From Sipunculus nudus (lineage: Eukaryota; Annelida; Sipuncula; Golfingiida; Sipunculidae), in the NCBI GenBank assembly GCA_026874595.1, contig CM049306.1, positions 46,008,019 through 46,072,018 on the forward strand: 64,000 nucleotides of DNA, written 5' to 3'. This document shows, piece by piece, positions 36,500-47,197 of this stretch. Numbering within the stretch: the stretch's first letter is position 1; each line of letters opens with the position of its first letter. The notes under the pieces are model-generated. The model saw nothing but the letters and a program-made list of their open reading frames with translations. It did not search any database and was not told the DNA's origin. The position numbers were made by a program, and so were the translations under genes.

Positions 36500-37215
36500 T
36501 AAATGTTTACCCCAAAATTATTCCTCAGTTATAATTGTAAGTATTTATCAGAGTTATATATCTAAAATTCCTCAACATTTGTAACTATGAGTATTTGTAT
36601 GAATAACCAGTATATATTTCAGTATCATCAGCAGTTGTAACAATGATTATTTAACAGAGCAGCAGTTAAGCAGTATCTGTCTAAACATTGTCAACAGTTA
36701 TAACTATGATTATTCATGAGATGAACAGTCATGCAGTATCTATGTAAACATCATCAACAGTTGGAACTGTGATTATTTATAAGAACAGCAGTCTTGCAGT
36801 ATCTATATAAACATCATAAACAGTTGTAACTGTGATTATTTATTAGGTTAATAGTCATGCAGTTTCTGTCTAAACATTGTCAACAGTTGTAACTATGTTT
36901 ATTCATCAGAAGGACAGTCATGCAGTTTCTATCTGCACTTAATCAACAGTTACTTGTTTATTCATTAGAAGGACAGTCATGCAGTTTCTATCTGCAAATA
37001 ATCAACAGTTGTAAATGTGATTATTTATTACCGTAGAACACAGCAGTCAGTATGCATCTCAACAGTTCACCAGTTGTATCTGTATTTGTCAGAATAACAG
37101 TCGATATCAGTCTCAAGAGTTGTAACTATTTAAGTATTTTTCAGAATAATTCTCAGTATCTGTCTCAAAATTGTCAACAGTTATAACTATGATTTTACCA
37201 AAACAATGTAGTGTC
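36500..37215. repeat. Degenerate minisatellite, about 60-68 bp period, about 11 units
   Basis: Units contain ACAGTCATGCAGT(A/T)TCTATCT, AAACATCATCAACAGTTGTA and ACTGTGATTATTTAT(T/C)AG in that order. The central units are well kept and the outer ones decay. It begins right after the candidate TMEM128 poly(A) site. Confidence 0.85.
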
Positions 37216-39740
37216 TAAATTTTCATCAACTGTAACCATGTGTAAAAATCAAAATAGGTGATTCTAATGTCTTCCTTAACTAAGTAATAACAAAGCACTG
37301 AAATCTCTTTTAGCAATTAAAAAATAAACCTCAGGTACTTGTATAGATTTCTGACATACCGGTAGTCAGGATACAAATTTTTCAAGACCATGCAGATCTC
37401 TTGAATGTTGAACATAGTGGCATTTCTTACCAGTTAATTTAACTACAGAGATTCCCCTCATTATTGGCAGTCTCTCACAGACTTTGAGTGTCTGTCCATG
37501 GTTATATTACCGGGAGGTCTGCCTGGGGTTAACTGAATGAGGACTTCTGGTCCTCGTGAATAATGCATCCAAGGAAATGAGAAGCCTGAACAGACAATTC
37601 AGTCCTATATTTAAATAAACACTGTGGGCATTTTGTAACGAGCAGGCTGAAATAACACGACTGCCATTTACCTGCCATCAGTTTGAAGCCTTACCTCTTA
37701 CTGAAATTTCATATTTGTGTCATATATGTGAAAGCACATGTAACAGAACCTGTGTGGCATAAATGTTTAAATCCCTAAAAACCTAATTCTTATATTGTCT
37801 GTACATATCGCATATATAAATATATATGGGATAGGATTTTTTTTACTGCAAATAATGGTATAGGCTTATTTATTCCACATGGGCTTTAAAAGTATGATAT
37901 TTATTTCTTGGTTTGTAATGTTTACCCGGTGCACAGTTTTATACATTATGATACAAATCAAATTTTGGACTGTTAGGTTCAGATGGCCCTGTAATGATAC
38001 CTGATTAAACGATCTGATGAAAAGAGACATCTGACCTTCAATCTTTGGTTTTGAGTTATAGTAATATATAGTTCAGCTTTTGGTGCAAGATAAGGCATGT
38101 TTATAGTAAGTCATTGCCCAGCATCGGTTGAAATATTGTTGAATGGTATTACTTGGCTGATTGTAAGATTACACCAATCTATATGGCTGCCTGGAATACT
38201 GAATTTAAAGTATAATATACCTTGTATTATGTATCATATTTTGTATCAGGTCCGGAGATAGGTATTTTTATATTTTTCTCATAGTTAGATATATATTGAC
38301 ATTTCAGCCCTTTATATGCCCCTTTTGATTCAGTTACAAAGCATATGCATACTTAGTACGCCAAGTATACCTAGCATATATATATACACACAAGACAGAC
38401 CTGTATATGTTACAAATTAGACAACCATTTATGTTTATATTTCTCTTAAAAGACAGCTACATTAATGGCCTGACATGTGTACCTGTCATTTCCAGTACTG
38501 TCTATAAAGGTCTCTTATATATCACTAACAGAGCAGCCACATATGTGTCACTTCAAAGCAGCCATATATAATTCCAGAATGAAGAGTGGTATATATTTAG
38601 TGTGCTGTAAGCATTTTCATATTGAATCAGGGGGTCATGCAAATCCTGAAATTTTATATTATTTTGGAATTTCATTGAAGACCCTAAAATTTCATGTTAA
38701 TATCACCATTACAGAGAAGTTTGTAGCACCTGTTTATGTACTTCACAATCTTAGCTATTGCACTTTTCATCCTTCTGGTACATTTAAACAGTTGTACCTG
38801 TTTATAATTTATTTTTAGGAGTTATTTGTATTTGTATGTCAATAATAGTAATACATCTTCAGTATATATACATAAAACATGTAGGATCAATTAAAAAACA
38901 ATTGAAATATTAATTTTGCAAGTTTTAACATTATTGAATTAAATCATAATTACATGAAATTACTGCTAAAATCAGACAATGACAACATTATCATATACAG
39001 CAAAATAAATATTAATGATTGATCTGTTGCAAGTTTGTATTTTATGGTAATGTTAAACACAGATTGTACAATATTTAAAAAAGAAAGTGAAACATAGCTG
39101 TTATTTACAATATAGTGGAGCTGTATTTCCTCGGTGACTTATTCAGAGCCTCATGTATAACTTATCTTTCCTGCTGAAGTTCCACAAAACCTCAGTTAGT
39201 GTTTGTGTGATATTGTATGTGGCAACAGTCAGCACAAAATCATCAGCACAAAAAAAAAGATCATGTTGTCCAACTGGTTAGTTTGTACTGGTAATGATGA
39301 ATAAGCAAGAGACATACATGTATCTCTGATAAGCAATCTTTGTTAGTAAATAGACAGCTAATGTTATAAAAGCTCTGCCTGCTATAAATAACACCTGGCA
39401 ATGCCAGGTACAGTTACCTGCTGTATACTTATAATTTAGCCTGAAAATAGACAAGTAAATACTTTTATTAATGTTTAGGCTTTAACAGAAATGTCAATTT
39501 TTATATTTATAAATATGATTCCACAGTCACTTTTGTGTATATGATGCAGTTTGTTCCATGTATATTATTTTCAAATACTGTCATACTTCCATACAGTAAT
39601 ACTTGTTGGCCATTTAGAATTAATAGCAAAAAGTGAACAATTTATAAGGATTGCTTTTGGAGAGATGGATTTGATTGTGCAATTGCATTTACATTGCAGT
39701 TGTAAAGTGTATATGTGGATTATACAGTTGTATTGCCAAT

Positions 39741-39743
<3 letters not shown>
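37216..39743. other. Intergenic sequence, no gene recognised
   Basis: 37430-37690 is non-repetitive and more GC-rich than its surroundings, possibly conserved non-coding DNA. The rest is AT-rich with many short TA runs. No supported exon. Confidence 0.35.
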
Positions 39744-39788
<45 letters not shown>

Positions 39789-39793
39789 CATAC

Positions 39794-39836
<43 letters not shown>
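39744..39836. repeat. Compound (TA)n-(CATA)n-(TA)n microsatellite
   Basis: About 40 bp of TA, then (CATA)3 with TTTA, then about 40 bp of TA. Overlapping open frames full of Tyr-Ile on both strands are artefacts of this tract. Confidence 0.95.
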
Positions 39837-39842
<6 letters not shown>

Positions 39843-41779
39843 AATATACATATAGGCCTCTGTACGCCATTGAAACACACAAACTGGACAACACAGTGAA
39901 ATCACATATCTAAAATCAGAGTCAGATTTTGATTGAAATCGCCAAAATTTAACCAGTATTTAAGCCTTGCCTAAGATCTTCCTGCCTGATAGTCCAAAGT
40001 CTTCAACTAGATTTCAGCACTGGTTACAGTTCTTTCAACATTGGTTTGGGACCACTGTATACATGTACAAAGCAAAGAAACCATGATCTTGCAGCCAGAT
40101 GTTTATTTGGATCAGTTTATGGATAAAATCGGCTCTTCACTTCCTCAAGGCCATCATATCTTCATAAGAAAAAATCACTGGAAGATGTGCACAACTTTTT
40201 GGGATATATATATTAAAAATAAAGGTGGTGGAACTTAACTGTCATCATGCAACTCCTCTTTAGGCACATCTTTGAAACACATTTTTTGTTCTTGTAGTGT
40301 TAGGTTATGATGCCAAATGCATCCTAAGGGTGTCATTTTCAATATTTTACCATAATTCTTGAGTAATTTGACATTATATGGCAAAGGGTCTATGACAGAG
40401 CCATCTATCAGATACCATGTGTATCAAATGGGTGAATGAACTTCCCCTTTGACAAACATGTTCCTGATGAACCCAGCTCAATTAAGTCACACAAACCTGT
40501 TCCAACACAAGGATGGCTAATATGCCAGGCCCCATAAACCAGCAGAAAGACAGACAGAAGAGTGGACTGACTTTGATGAAGACATTATAACCTCCACCCA
40601 GTGCAGATGATTTGTCTATCCTTTACATTACTCTTTATCATCACTAGATCCACAGTAAATATTTTTACTGATCATTAAACTATCAAAATTAATCATCTGA
40701 CTAATCTAAATTGATTTTGCTGAAATTCTTACTAATGAATGAAAAAAAACCATTAAATTATTTATTGATATTGCTATTTATTTTTGTTTAATTGATACTG
40801 CTATTTATTTTTGTTTAATCCCTAGATTAATCAGAGAAAAATAGCAGACATCCAGCTTGTCAGAATCTGATAAATTAATGATGCATAGATATAGGTATTT
40901 CACTTAGTGTGCTTGATGTGGTCTCCTTTTTGAAGCACAAATTGAGCCTGATTGATAGGTTAATGCCTGACACATTCTGGATGCAGATGCATTGCTATAG
41001 CTGCAGACATAATCCCAGATATTCAGTTTATTAATCTAGTCAAGGTCTGTCCTATTTGTTTTGCTGCCGGCACTGACTGGCTTCCTGATAGCTTACATGC
41101 CAGCCATAATGTGAGCTGGTTTAGTCAGATTCCAGCCCACTGCTACGAAGGGAGTGAAATGAAAGAATGCTCAAATCTCTGTGTTCTTTGTTCTTACAAT
41201 TATGTTTGATCATGGTGATGGAATAGGGCATTAACTTTGCTATATGAGAACTGTGTAAATTATGTTCACTTCATATAGTTTCTTACAGATAAATAGACAT
41301 TCAGTTTCTAGATAATGAAGCGGTAATGTAAAGTCCAGTGATTTTGCTGGTTCATTAAGCTGATATATTGGGATCATACATTCATTGGTTTTACCAGCCT
41401 TTGCATTAAGCTTTACACACTAACATTAAAGCATCCTCATTTAATTGTTTCTTGTTTTTTAATGCCAGATAGAAGAGGATATGATTCATTAAAATGTTAA
41501 CAAAATTAATTAATTTCCCTTTGTATGCATTGATTTTCTGGACAATATTTGTACACATTGCTTGCCATCTTTGTACAGTAATTCTACACACATGAAATAC
41601 AAAAGTTTAACATTATATTAGTGTTTTTGTTTTTCTAGCTGTTCTGTCTTTTGTTGAAGTATGTTTGTGTAATTGAATTTTTTGTGCGTTTCAAGAGGAT
41701 ATTATGAATGCTTTAACACAGAATGCTGATGGTGTAATATGTGAATAGTCACAGCGATTTATAGATCATCCTAAATAAC
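39837..41779. other. Intergenic sequence, no gene recognised
   Basis: A small tandem duplication of GATA-TGCTATTTATTTTTG at 40768-40820. Otherwise no repeats or genes recognised. Confidence 0.4.
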
Positions 41780-42135
41780 GTACAAGTCCAACAGTTTGTA
41801 TAATGCCTCTGTGATGGATGTATAGTTGTGTTTATCAACAAGCTGTTAGTAAAGACAGCAGTATTGACAAATGGAAAATACCAGGTAACCTGAAGTGGTA
41901 GATTGCATATATGCAGAAAATGAATAGTTAATGGTAGCAAAACACCCTTTGCAAAACTCTGATTGCCGAGAGATGTCCTTGTTGAATGTGTTTGGTATTT
42001 TGGCAGGCCCCTACTTGTTATAAACAGTTGGATATAAACAAAAAAACAGACTGTGTGTGGTTGGGTCAGTTTTTCCTGGCATATTGTATAAATGGTTCAA
42101 GGGACATCAGATATCAGAATATGCTTCTTTAAGTT
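41780..42135. mobile_element. Diverged relative of the 10.9 kb MITE
   Basis: Shares ordered blocks with 10946-11373: TAATGC-TTGTGA-GGATGTAT, TGTTTATCAACAA, GTAAA-ACAGCA-T-TTGACAAAT, TTTGCAA and TGTCCTTGTTGAAT. The terminal repeats are eroded; the right end still has TTCTTTAA. Confidence 0.5.
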
Positions 42136-42743
42136 TTTCATCCTTACTTTGCAGAAGGTACGAAACAATCCTAATCACTGAAAAAATATATAACTTAAAC
42201 AACTGCAGAAATACACAAAGATTAAAAAATTGACTGCAATGGCTGTGGTTTATGGCCAGCCCTATACTAGGAAGCCTTAAATTCTGAAATCCTCTTCATA
42301 ACTTATCACCCTTTGTCATAGGATAACGGTCATCTTCATTCAACACTCATAGCTATCTACAGGTCTTGGCCTAAAGTTGCTGTAAAAAGTTTGTTTCATA
42401 ACCCTGTCCACTATTTTACTGTGTGCATTTTTTCAGACAACTCAAGTGAAAACTTTTTTGCTCCAAAGACAATGCTAGTTCAAAAACTGAACATAAAAAA
42501 ATGCATTGATTTTGTGGCTTGGACATCTCAAGTCATAGCGACAGCATAATATGTAGGATTGGTATAAAAATTGTGTGTCTGTTGTTTCAAGGAATAAGTT
42601 GGCATGGTCTTTATGTCACTCAAATGTCACTTCATAACTAAGATGGGAACAGTGACCACCATATTCTCAAGAAGTGCCTTGAGGACTTAACAGTATAATA
42701 CAAAAGATTTTTATATAAATTTTAGGTTATATTTTTGTATTTT
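42136..42743. other. Intergenic sequence, nothing recognised
   Basis: AT-rich spacer 5' of the family B2 copy that hosts a family D insertion. Confidence 0.4.
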
Positions 42744-44035
42744 TAGCTTAACTGACTGAAAGTCATCTGACCCATAGCAATCACTTTTTAGCCCTCAGGC
42801 TGATGGGCTATTGTCGTCACCCAAGCTGTCTGTCCAGCCGTCCAGCGTCTGTTAACTTTTACCTTGTGAGCGGGATATCTTGAAAAGGATTCACCGTCAG
42901 AATTTTATTTCCTCGGTAAAGATGTATATCAAACAAAATCTCGGTCAAGTTCGAAGATGGGTAACCTTGACCTATTTTTCTACATTTTAGAGCTGATTAT
43001 AGAAAAACACTTAGATGCTTATTACTCAGGAACCATTTAGTGAATTTTCACAAAACTTACTATGATTATTGGGACTGATGGTCTGTCCCTGCTTCACAAG
43101 TTTGGTGGTGCCACCTACAATTTCTGATTTTAAATGAATTTTTATTGGATTTTTCAACATTGGGGTTGTGAGCAGGATATCTCTAAAAGGATTCACCGTA
43201 AGAATTTTATTTTTTCGGTGAAGATGTATATTGACAAAATCTCGGTCAAGTTCGAAGATGGGTGACCTTGACCTATTTTTCTACGTTTTAGAGCTGATTA
43301 TAGAAAAAAACATTTAGAAGCTTATTTCTCAGGAACCATTGGGTGGATTTTCACAATACTTACTATGATCATAGGGACTGATGGTCTGTAACTGCTGCAC
43401 AAGTTTGGGGGGGCCACCTGCAATTTCTGATTTTTAATGAATTTTTCTGGGATTTTTCAACTTTGACTTTGTGACCGGGATATCTCCTAAAGGATTCACA
43501 ATAGGAATTTTATTTCTTTGGTGAAGATGTATATCGACAAAATCTCGGTCAAGTTCAAAGATGGGTGACCTTGACTTACTTTTCAAGGTCAGAGAGCTTA
43601 TAATAGAATAAAACTTAGAAGCTTATTTTTCAGGAAGCATTTGGTGGATTGTTATGAATCATGGTACATACCACTCCATTTTAAATTTATAACTGAGACA
43701 TGTACAGATATACATCCATGTGACAACAGATATTTAGTACTTGTTACTGTTACCACCTTTAAACACTGTTCTTTTGGCTGAGGGCTTTTGTCAGCTTCTG
43801 CTGATAGTCTAGTTGTCCATTGTCTGTCCGTCCTTCTGTCCATTTGTCTGTCTCTCTGATAACAAGGAACAAATGATAACTGTTAGCCCTAGAAACCTCA
43901 TACTTAACATCCAGGGGGCCCTGTATATATTTCAAATCAGGATTGCAGAAAATAAGACAAATGTTGCTAAAAGTAAGCTGTTGGAATGGACTGTAGGGTA
44001 TCAGAACTTTTAAAAATTTACTTAATCCCCACAAT
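42744..44035 (+). mobile_element. Family B2 element interrupted by a family D insertion
   Basis: 42744-42788 is a B2 5' end (TAGCTTAACTGACTGAAAGT hairpin, CATAGCAATCACTTT). 43813 onward resumes B2 with TTGTCCATTGTCTGTCCGTCC-type sequence and the B2 body (AACAAGGAACAAATGATAAC, CTAGAAACCTCATACTT). In uninterrupted B2 copies at about 55405 and 61920 the two parts are contiguous as ATCACACTTTGTCC and ATCACCCTTTGTCC. The 3' end of this copy is missing or decayed after about 44035. Confidence 0.75.
42789..43812 (+). mobile_element. Family D Helentron-like element, copy 1
   Basis: Starts TAGCCCTCAGGCTGATGGGCTA (imperfect hairpin) with CGTCACCCAAGCTGTC. Near the 3' end GGCTGAGGGCT (43776-43786) repeats the start inverted. 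A stem-loop TCAGC-TTCT-GCTGA (43791-43804) follows, then CTAG at 43809-43812 and T. The interior has about three units of about 240 bp with GTGAGC-GGATATCT, AAAGGATTCAC, AATCTCGGTCAAGTTC and GGTGGTGCCACC (43104-43115). No protein is encoded. Confidence 0.75.
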
Positions 44036-45278
44036 ATGTATTAATTTCTGGTATCAGTTTGTTCTGGGTGAATAAAAAACTCTTCCAGCAATTCCATCCC
44101 AACCTGCAGACTCAGTGCCACTTTTTCACATAATTGTATATTGTTTTGGTTCTGTGTGTTTATAAATACAATCAGAGTGTGTCTTAGATGAGAAGAATAC
44201 TGTCACTAGCATCCATGGAAGGAAGATTTAATTGTCATGAATCACAAGTAAATTTGATTTATTTTTCTGTTGCTTGCCAAACTATATTTTTATTGCAATG
44301 CAGAATGCCATATTTATGTTTTCTTTTGCACCGCCAATCACACCCAGTGCAAGTTTATTTCCACTGTGTATTCTTGTATGGATCTCAGAACAGAATCTTG
44401 ACTTACATAATCATTGTATTTCATGTGTATCTAACTTGTCTAGTGAAAGAATGGGTACCTTTAAACAGAGAATATATACACAGGCCTGGTCATAGAATCC
44501 AGTATAGTCCCTGTGAGGTCTCACTGTCTACTCAATCCCAGTCATCAAACCTTGCCTCCTCAGGGTACCCAAGGGTGAAATTGGACAACTTTAACTCAGA
44601 GAACGCAATTATTTCAATCTTTGTACTTAATACTTGCCCAATGGCAACTGAAGCCGCAGGATCAGAATTCATCATTACATGATTTTACATCAAAAGTCTG
44701 GAGTTAATTTACAGCTTAACATCTTGTCAGAATCAAAGAAGAAATGTTCAGGTGAATCAACCTGTGTGTTGACCTCTTTAGGAAGTCTTGAAAATGTTGC
44801 ACCAGGCATACAAAATTATTTGTTACATTAGAATTATATAGAGTTCACTTCTTAATTATATTCAAGATGATTATACACAAAAATTCTTTACAGTCCTGGC
44901 GAAACATGGTTAGGCTATAGGAACAAACTGCAACTGATATAATGTTGCCACCATGCTTTCCAATAAAGTCCATATATTGACATACTAAGTGTCCCAAGGA
45001 TTCCTATCATGGGAAATATAGTTAATAACACATTCATTAAAATACCAAAAGCTTTTTTTCTGTTTTCAGCCAGACATGTTATATCATAAGTCGTAGGCCA
45101 TACATTCATCAGATACCACAATATTGCTACAAATAACACCTTATTTAATATTGAAGAACCAGGGGTACACTGTGGATATGTTTCTTTCTAGACTTGTAAA
45201 ATCACTGGAAAAATTATATATTCCAAAATTTATGAATGTTTAACATACTCTATATTTTTTAGTTTAAGTTTTTATTAT
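44036..45278. other. Intergenic sequence, no gene supported
   Basis: Holds a 164-codon plus-strand open frame (44188-44682) and a 74-codon hydrophobic minus-strand frame (44915-45139). Neither shows a domain I recognise or exon-like context. Treated as chance open frames or unknown remnants. Confidence 0.35.
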
Positions 45279-47167
45279 TAGCTCAGCTGACTATAAGTCA
45301 TCTGAGCTATAGTCGTGGTCCATTGTCCATCGTCCGTCTGTCTGTCCCTCCATCTGTCTTGCCGTCCGTCCGTAGATGTGGCACGTTTTGAAACCGTAAG
45401 ACCTAGGAATCCAAAATTGAGCATAATGTTAGATCTCCCTAAGATCTTCGACCAAGCCGAAAACTGGGTCTTTGCGACTTCGTTCCTTTGAGAAATTAAG
45501 GAAAAACCTCAATTTTTTATTAAAAATCTATTTTCACACTTCAGGACTGCCTAATATCAAAACCACTCATTTGTTTTTCCTCATATTTACCATAAATATT
45601 CCTCTGTATAGTTCCTATGTACATGCCAGAAATTAATTCTGTTAAGTATAAATTCTATAAGTTATGGGCCCGAACATAATGGACTTTGTAAAAAATCAGG
45701 AAAAGTGTTTACTCACTTAACATTAAAAAATTTTTAAACTAGAGTCTATTTTCCCAAGTATATAACTATGTTTAATTAAGATTCAATTTTTTTCCCAAAA
45801 TTAGATCTGAATTTTGTAAATTTTTTAAATTGTTAGCATAAAAATAAAATCAGTACCTTAAATTTTGCCCAACTTTGACCATGGCACGTTTTTTTCCTGC
45901 AAGTACCATTGATTTAATTTTCACAGCATGTAAACATAAATATTTAATTTGTTTAAATCAGAAATTTGAAAAAGCTTGAAAATTAAGCTAGTTATTGATT
46001 TTTTTCTTGAGGCTCTATTGTAGTCATTTGCTTTGATTACAGATTACTGATGCATGGTCCCACTCCAGGTCACTGGAAGTCAGCTATGCCAGGGTTTCTG
46101 ATTTGTTACAGTCACTGGGGGAGATCCCCTGCTGTGACAGGTGTACAGTTATTCTCATATCACCCCCCCCCCCCCCTGCAAACCCAATCCACCAAGAGTG
46201 TTATGCTGTAATTGTCATTGTTTTCACTGTATCTCCTTAATTGTAATGCTGTTTCCACTCCGATATGCACAAACTTTCCTTGAAAAAGTAATTCAAGGTG
46301 TAATCCAGAAGATGCAATGTTGTGTAATGTAGCATTTTGAAAGAAATTAATTTTCTTTTAAATGATTTTAACAAATATAATTGAACCCATCAGTATGCTT
46401 AAATTTATAAAATATGAAGCACATTATGGATAAATAAAGACACAATTAAAAATTGTGAAATCTAAATCAAGTATTATTTTTAGATATTTATTGTTTTGCA
46501 GATTTAAAAGATATATTTTTGTGGTAAAAAATAAATAAACATTTGTATGCATGATGTGGTGTTATCTGACAAGATTGAGATTTATGATGATTAAGAATTA
46601 TGAATCAACTTTTATATTCAGATATATATGTTATATTGGAAATGTATAGAAATGTAAACTTAAAAGAAAATTGATGTGATAAAAAAATGAGGATTTAATA
46701 CAGACGTTAGTTCATTATTTTCCTGCCTCAGCAGAATTTGAGATCAGGCTTTGTTTGCCCTGTTTTATGTTGTTAATTAGTTATATTTCAACTGTATACA
46801 TTTCATTAAAAAAATACATTTATATTTAATAATATATATTATACAAAAAATAGATTCAGTTGAACAAATGTATAAACTACTGTAATGTCAACAGTTAATC
46901 GAAAAGCCAAATAATGATCATGGTAATAGTACAGATCATTTGTTCACAAACTGCTCACATGCTTCAGTTTCAACATTAGGAAACACATGGTCAGGTCACA
47001 AAATATTATTTGCAACAATTTCTTGCTCATCAATACAAACCAATCATATAAACCAACCATGGCCTTTATTACCTCTTCCTCTTACACTTTATCTCCATTT
47101 GATATTATTATAGATTTTTACCTTCAAGGTCAACTTTAGCTGAGCACAGTGACCCATGGGTCCCTTG
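45279..47167 (+). mobile_element. Family B1 element, copy 2
   Basis: Near-identical, same-orientation copy of 24628-26531 with the same 5' hairpin, the same body and the same 3' end (CAGCTGAGC, TGACCCATGGGTC, CCCTTG, T run). Differences are scattered substitutions, small gaps, a 14-base poly(C) at 46163-46176 and a shorter GTCC tract. Low divergence over 1.9 kb implies recent transposition or exchange. Confidence 0.8.
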
Positions 47168-47197
47168 TTTATTTTTATGTTTTTGTGGGTTTTTTTT

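Noticed and set aside
39551-39913. Overlapping Tyr-Ile-rich open frames on both strands
   Set aside because: Produced by the compound TA/CATA microsatellite.
44188-44682. A 164-codon plus-strand open frame, the longest in the window
   Set aside because: No recognisable domain, no exon context, irregular composition, and one frame of this length is plausible by chance in 64 kb.
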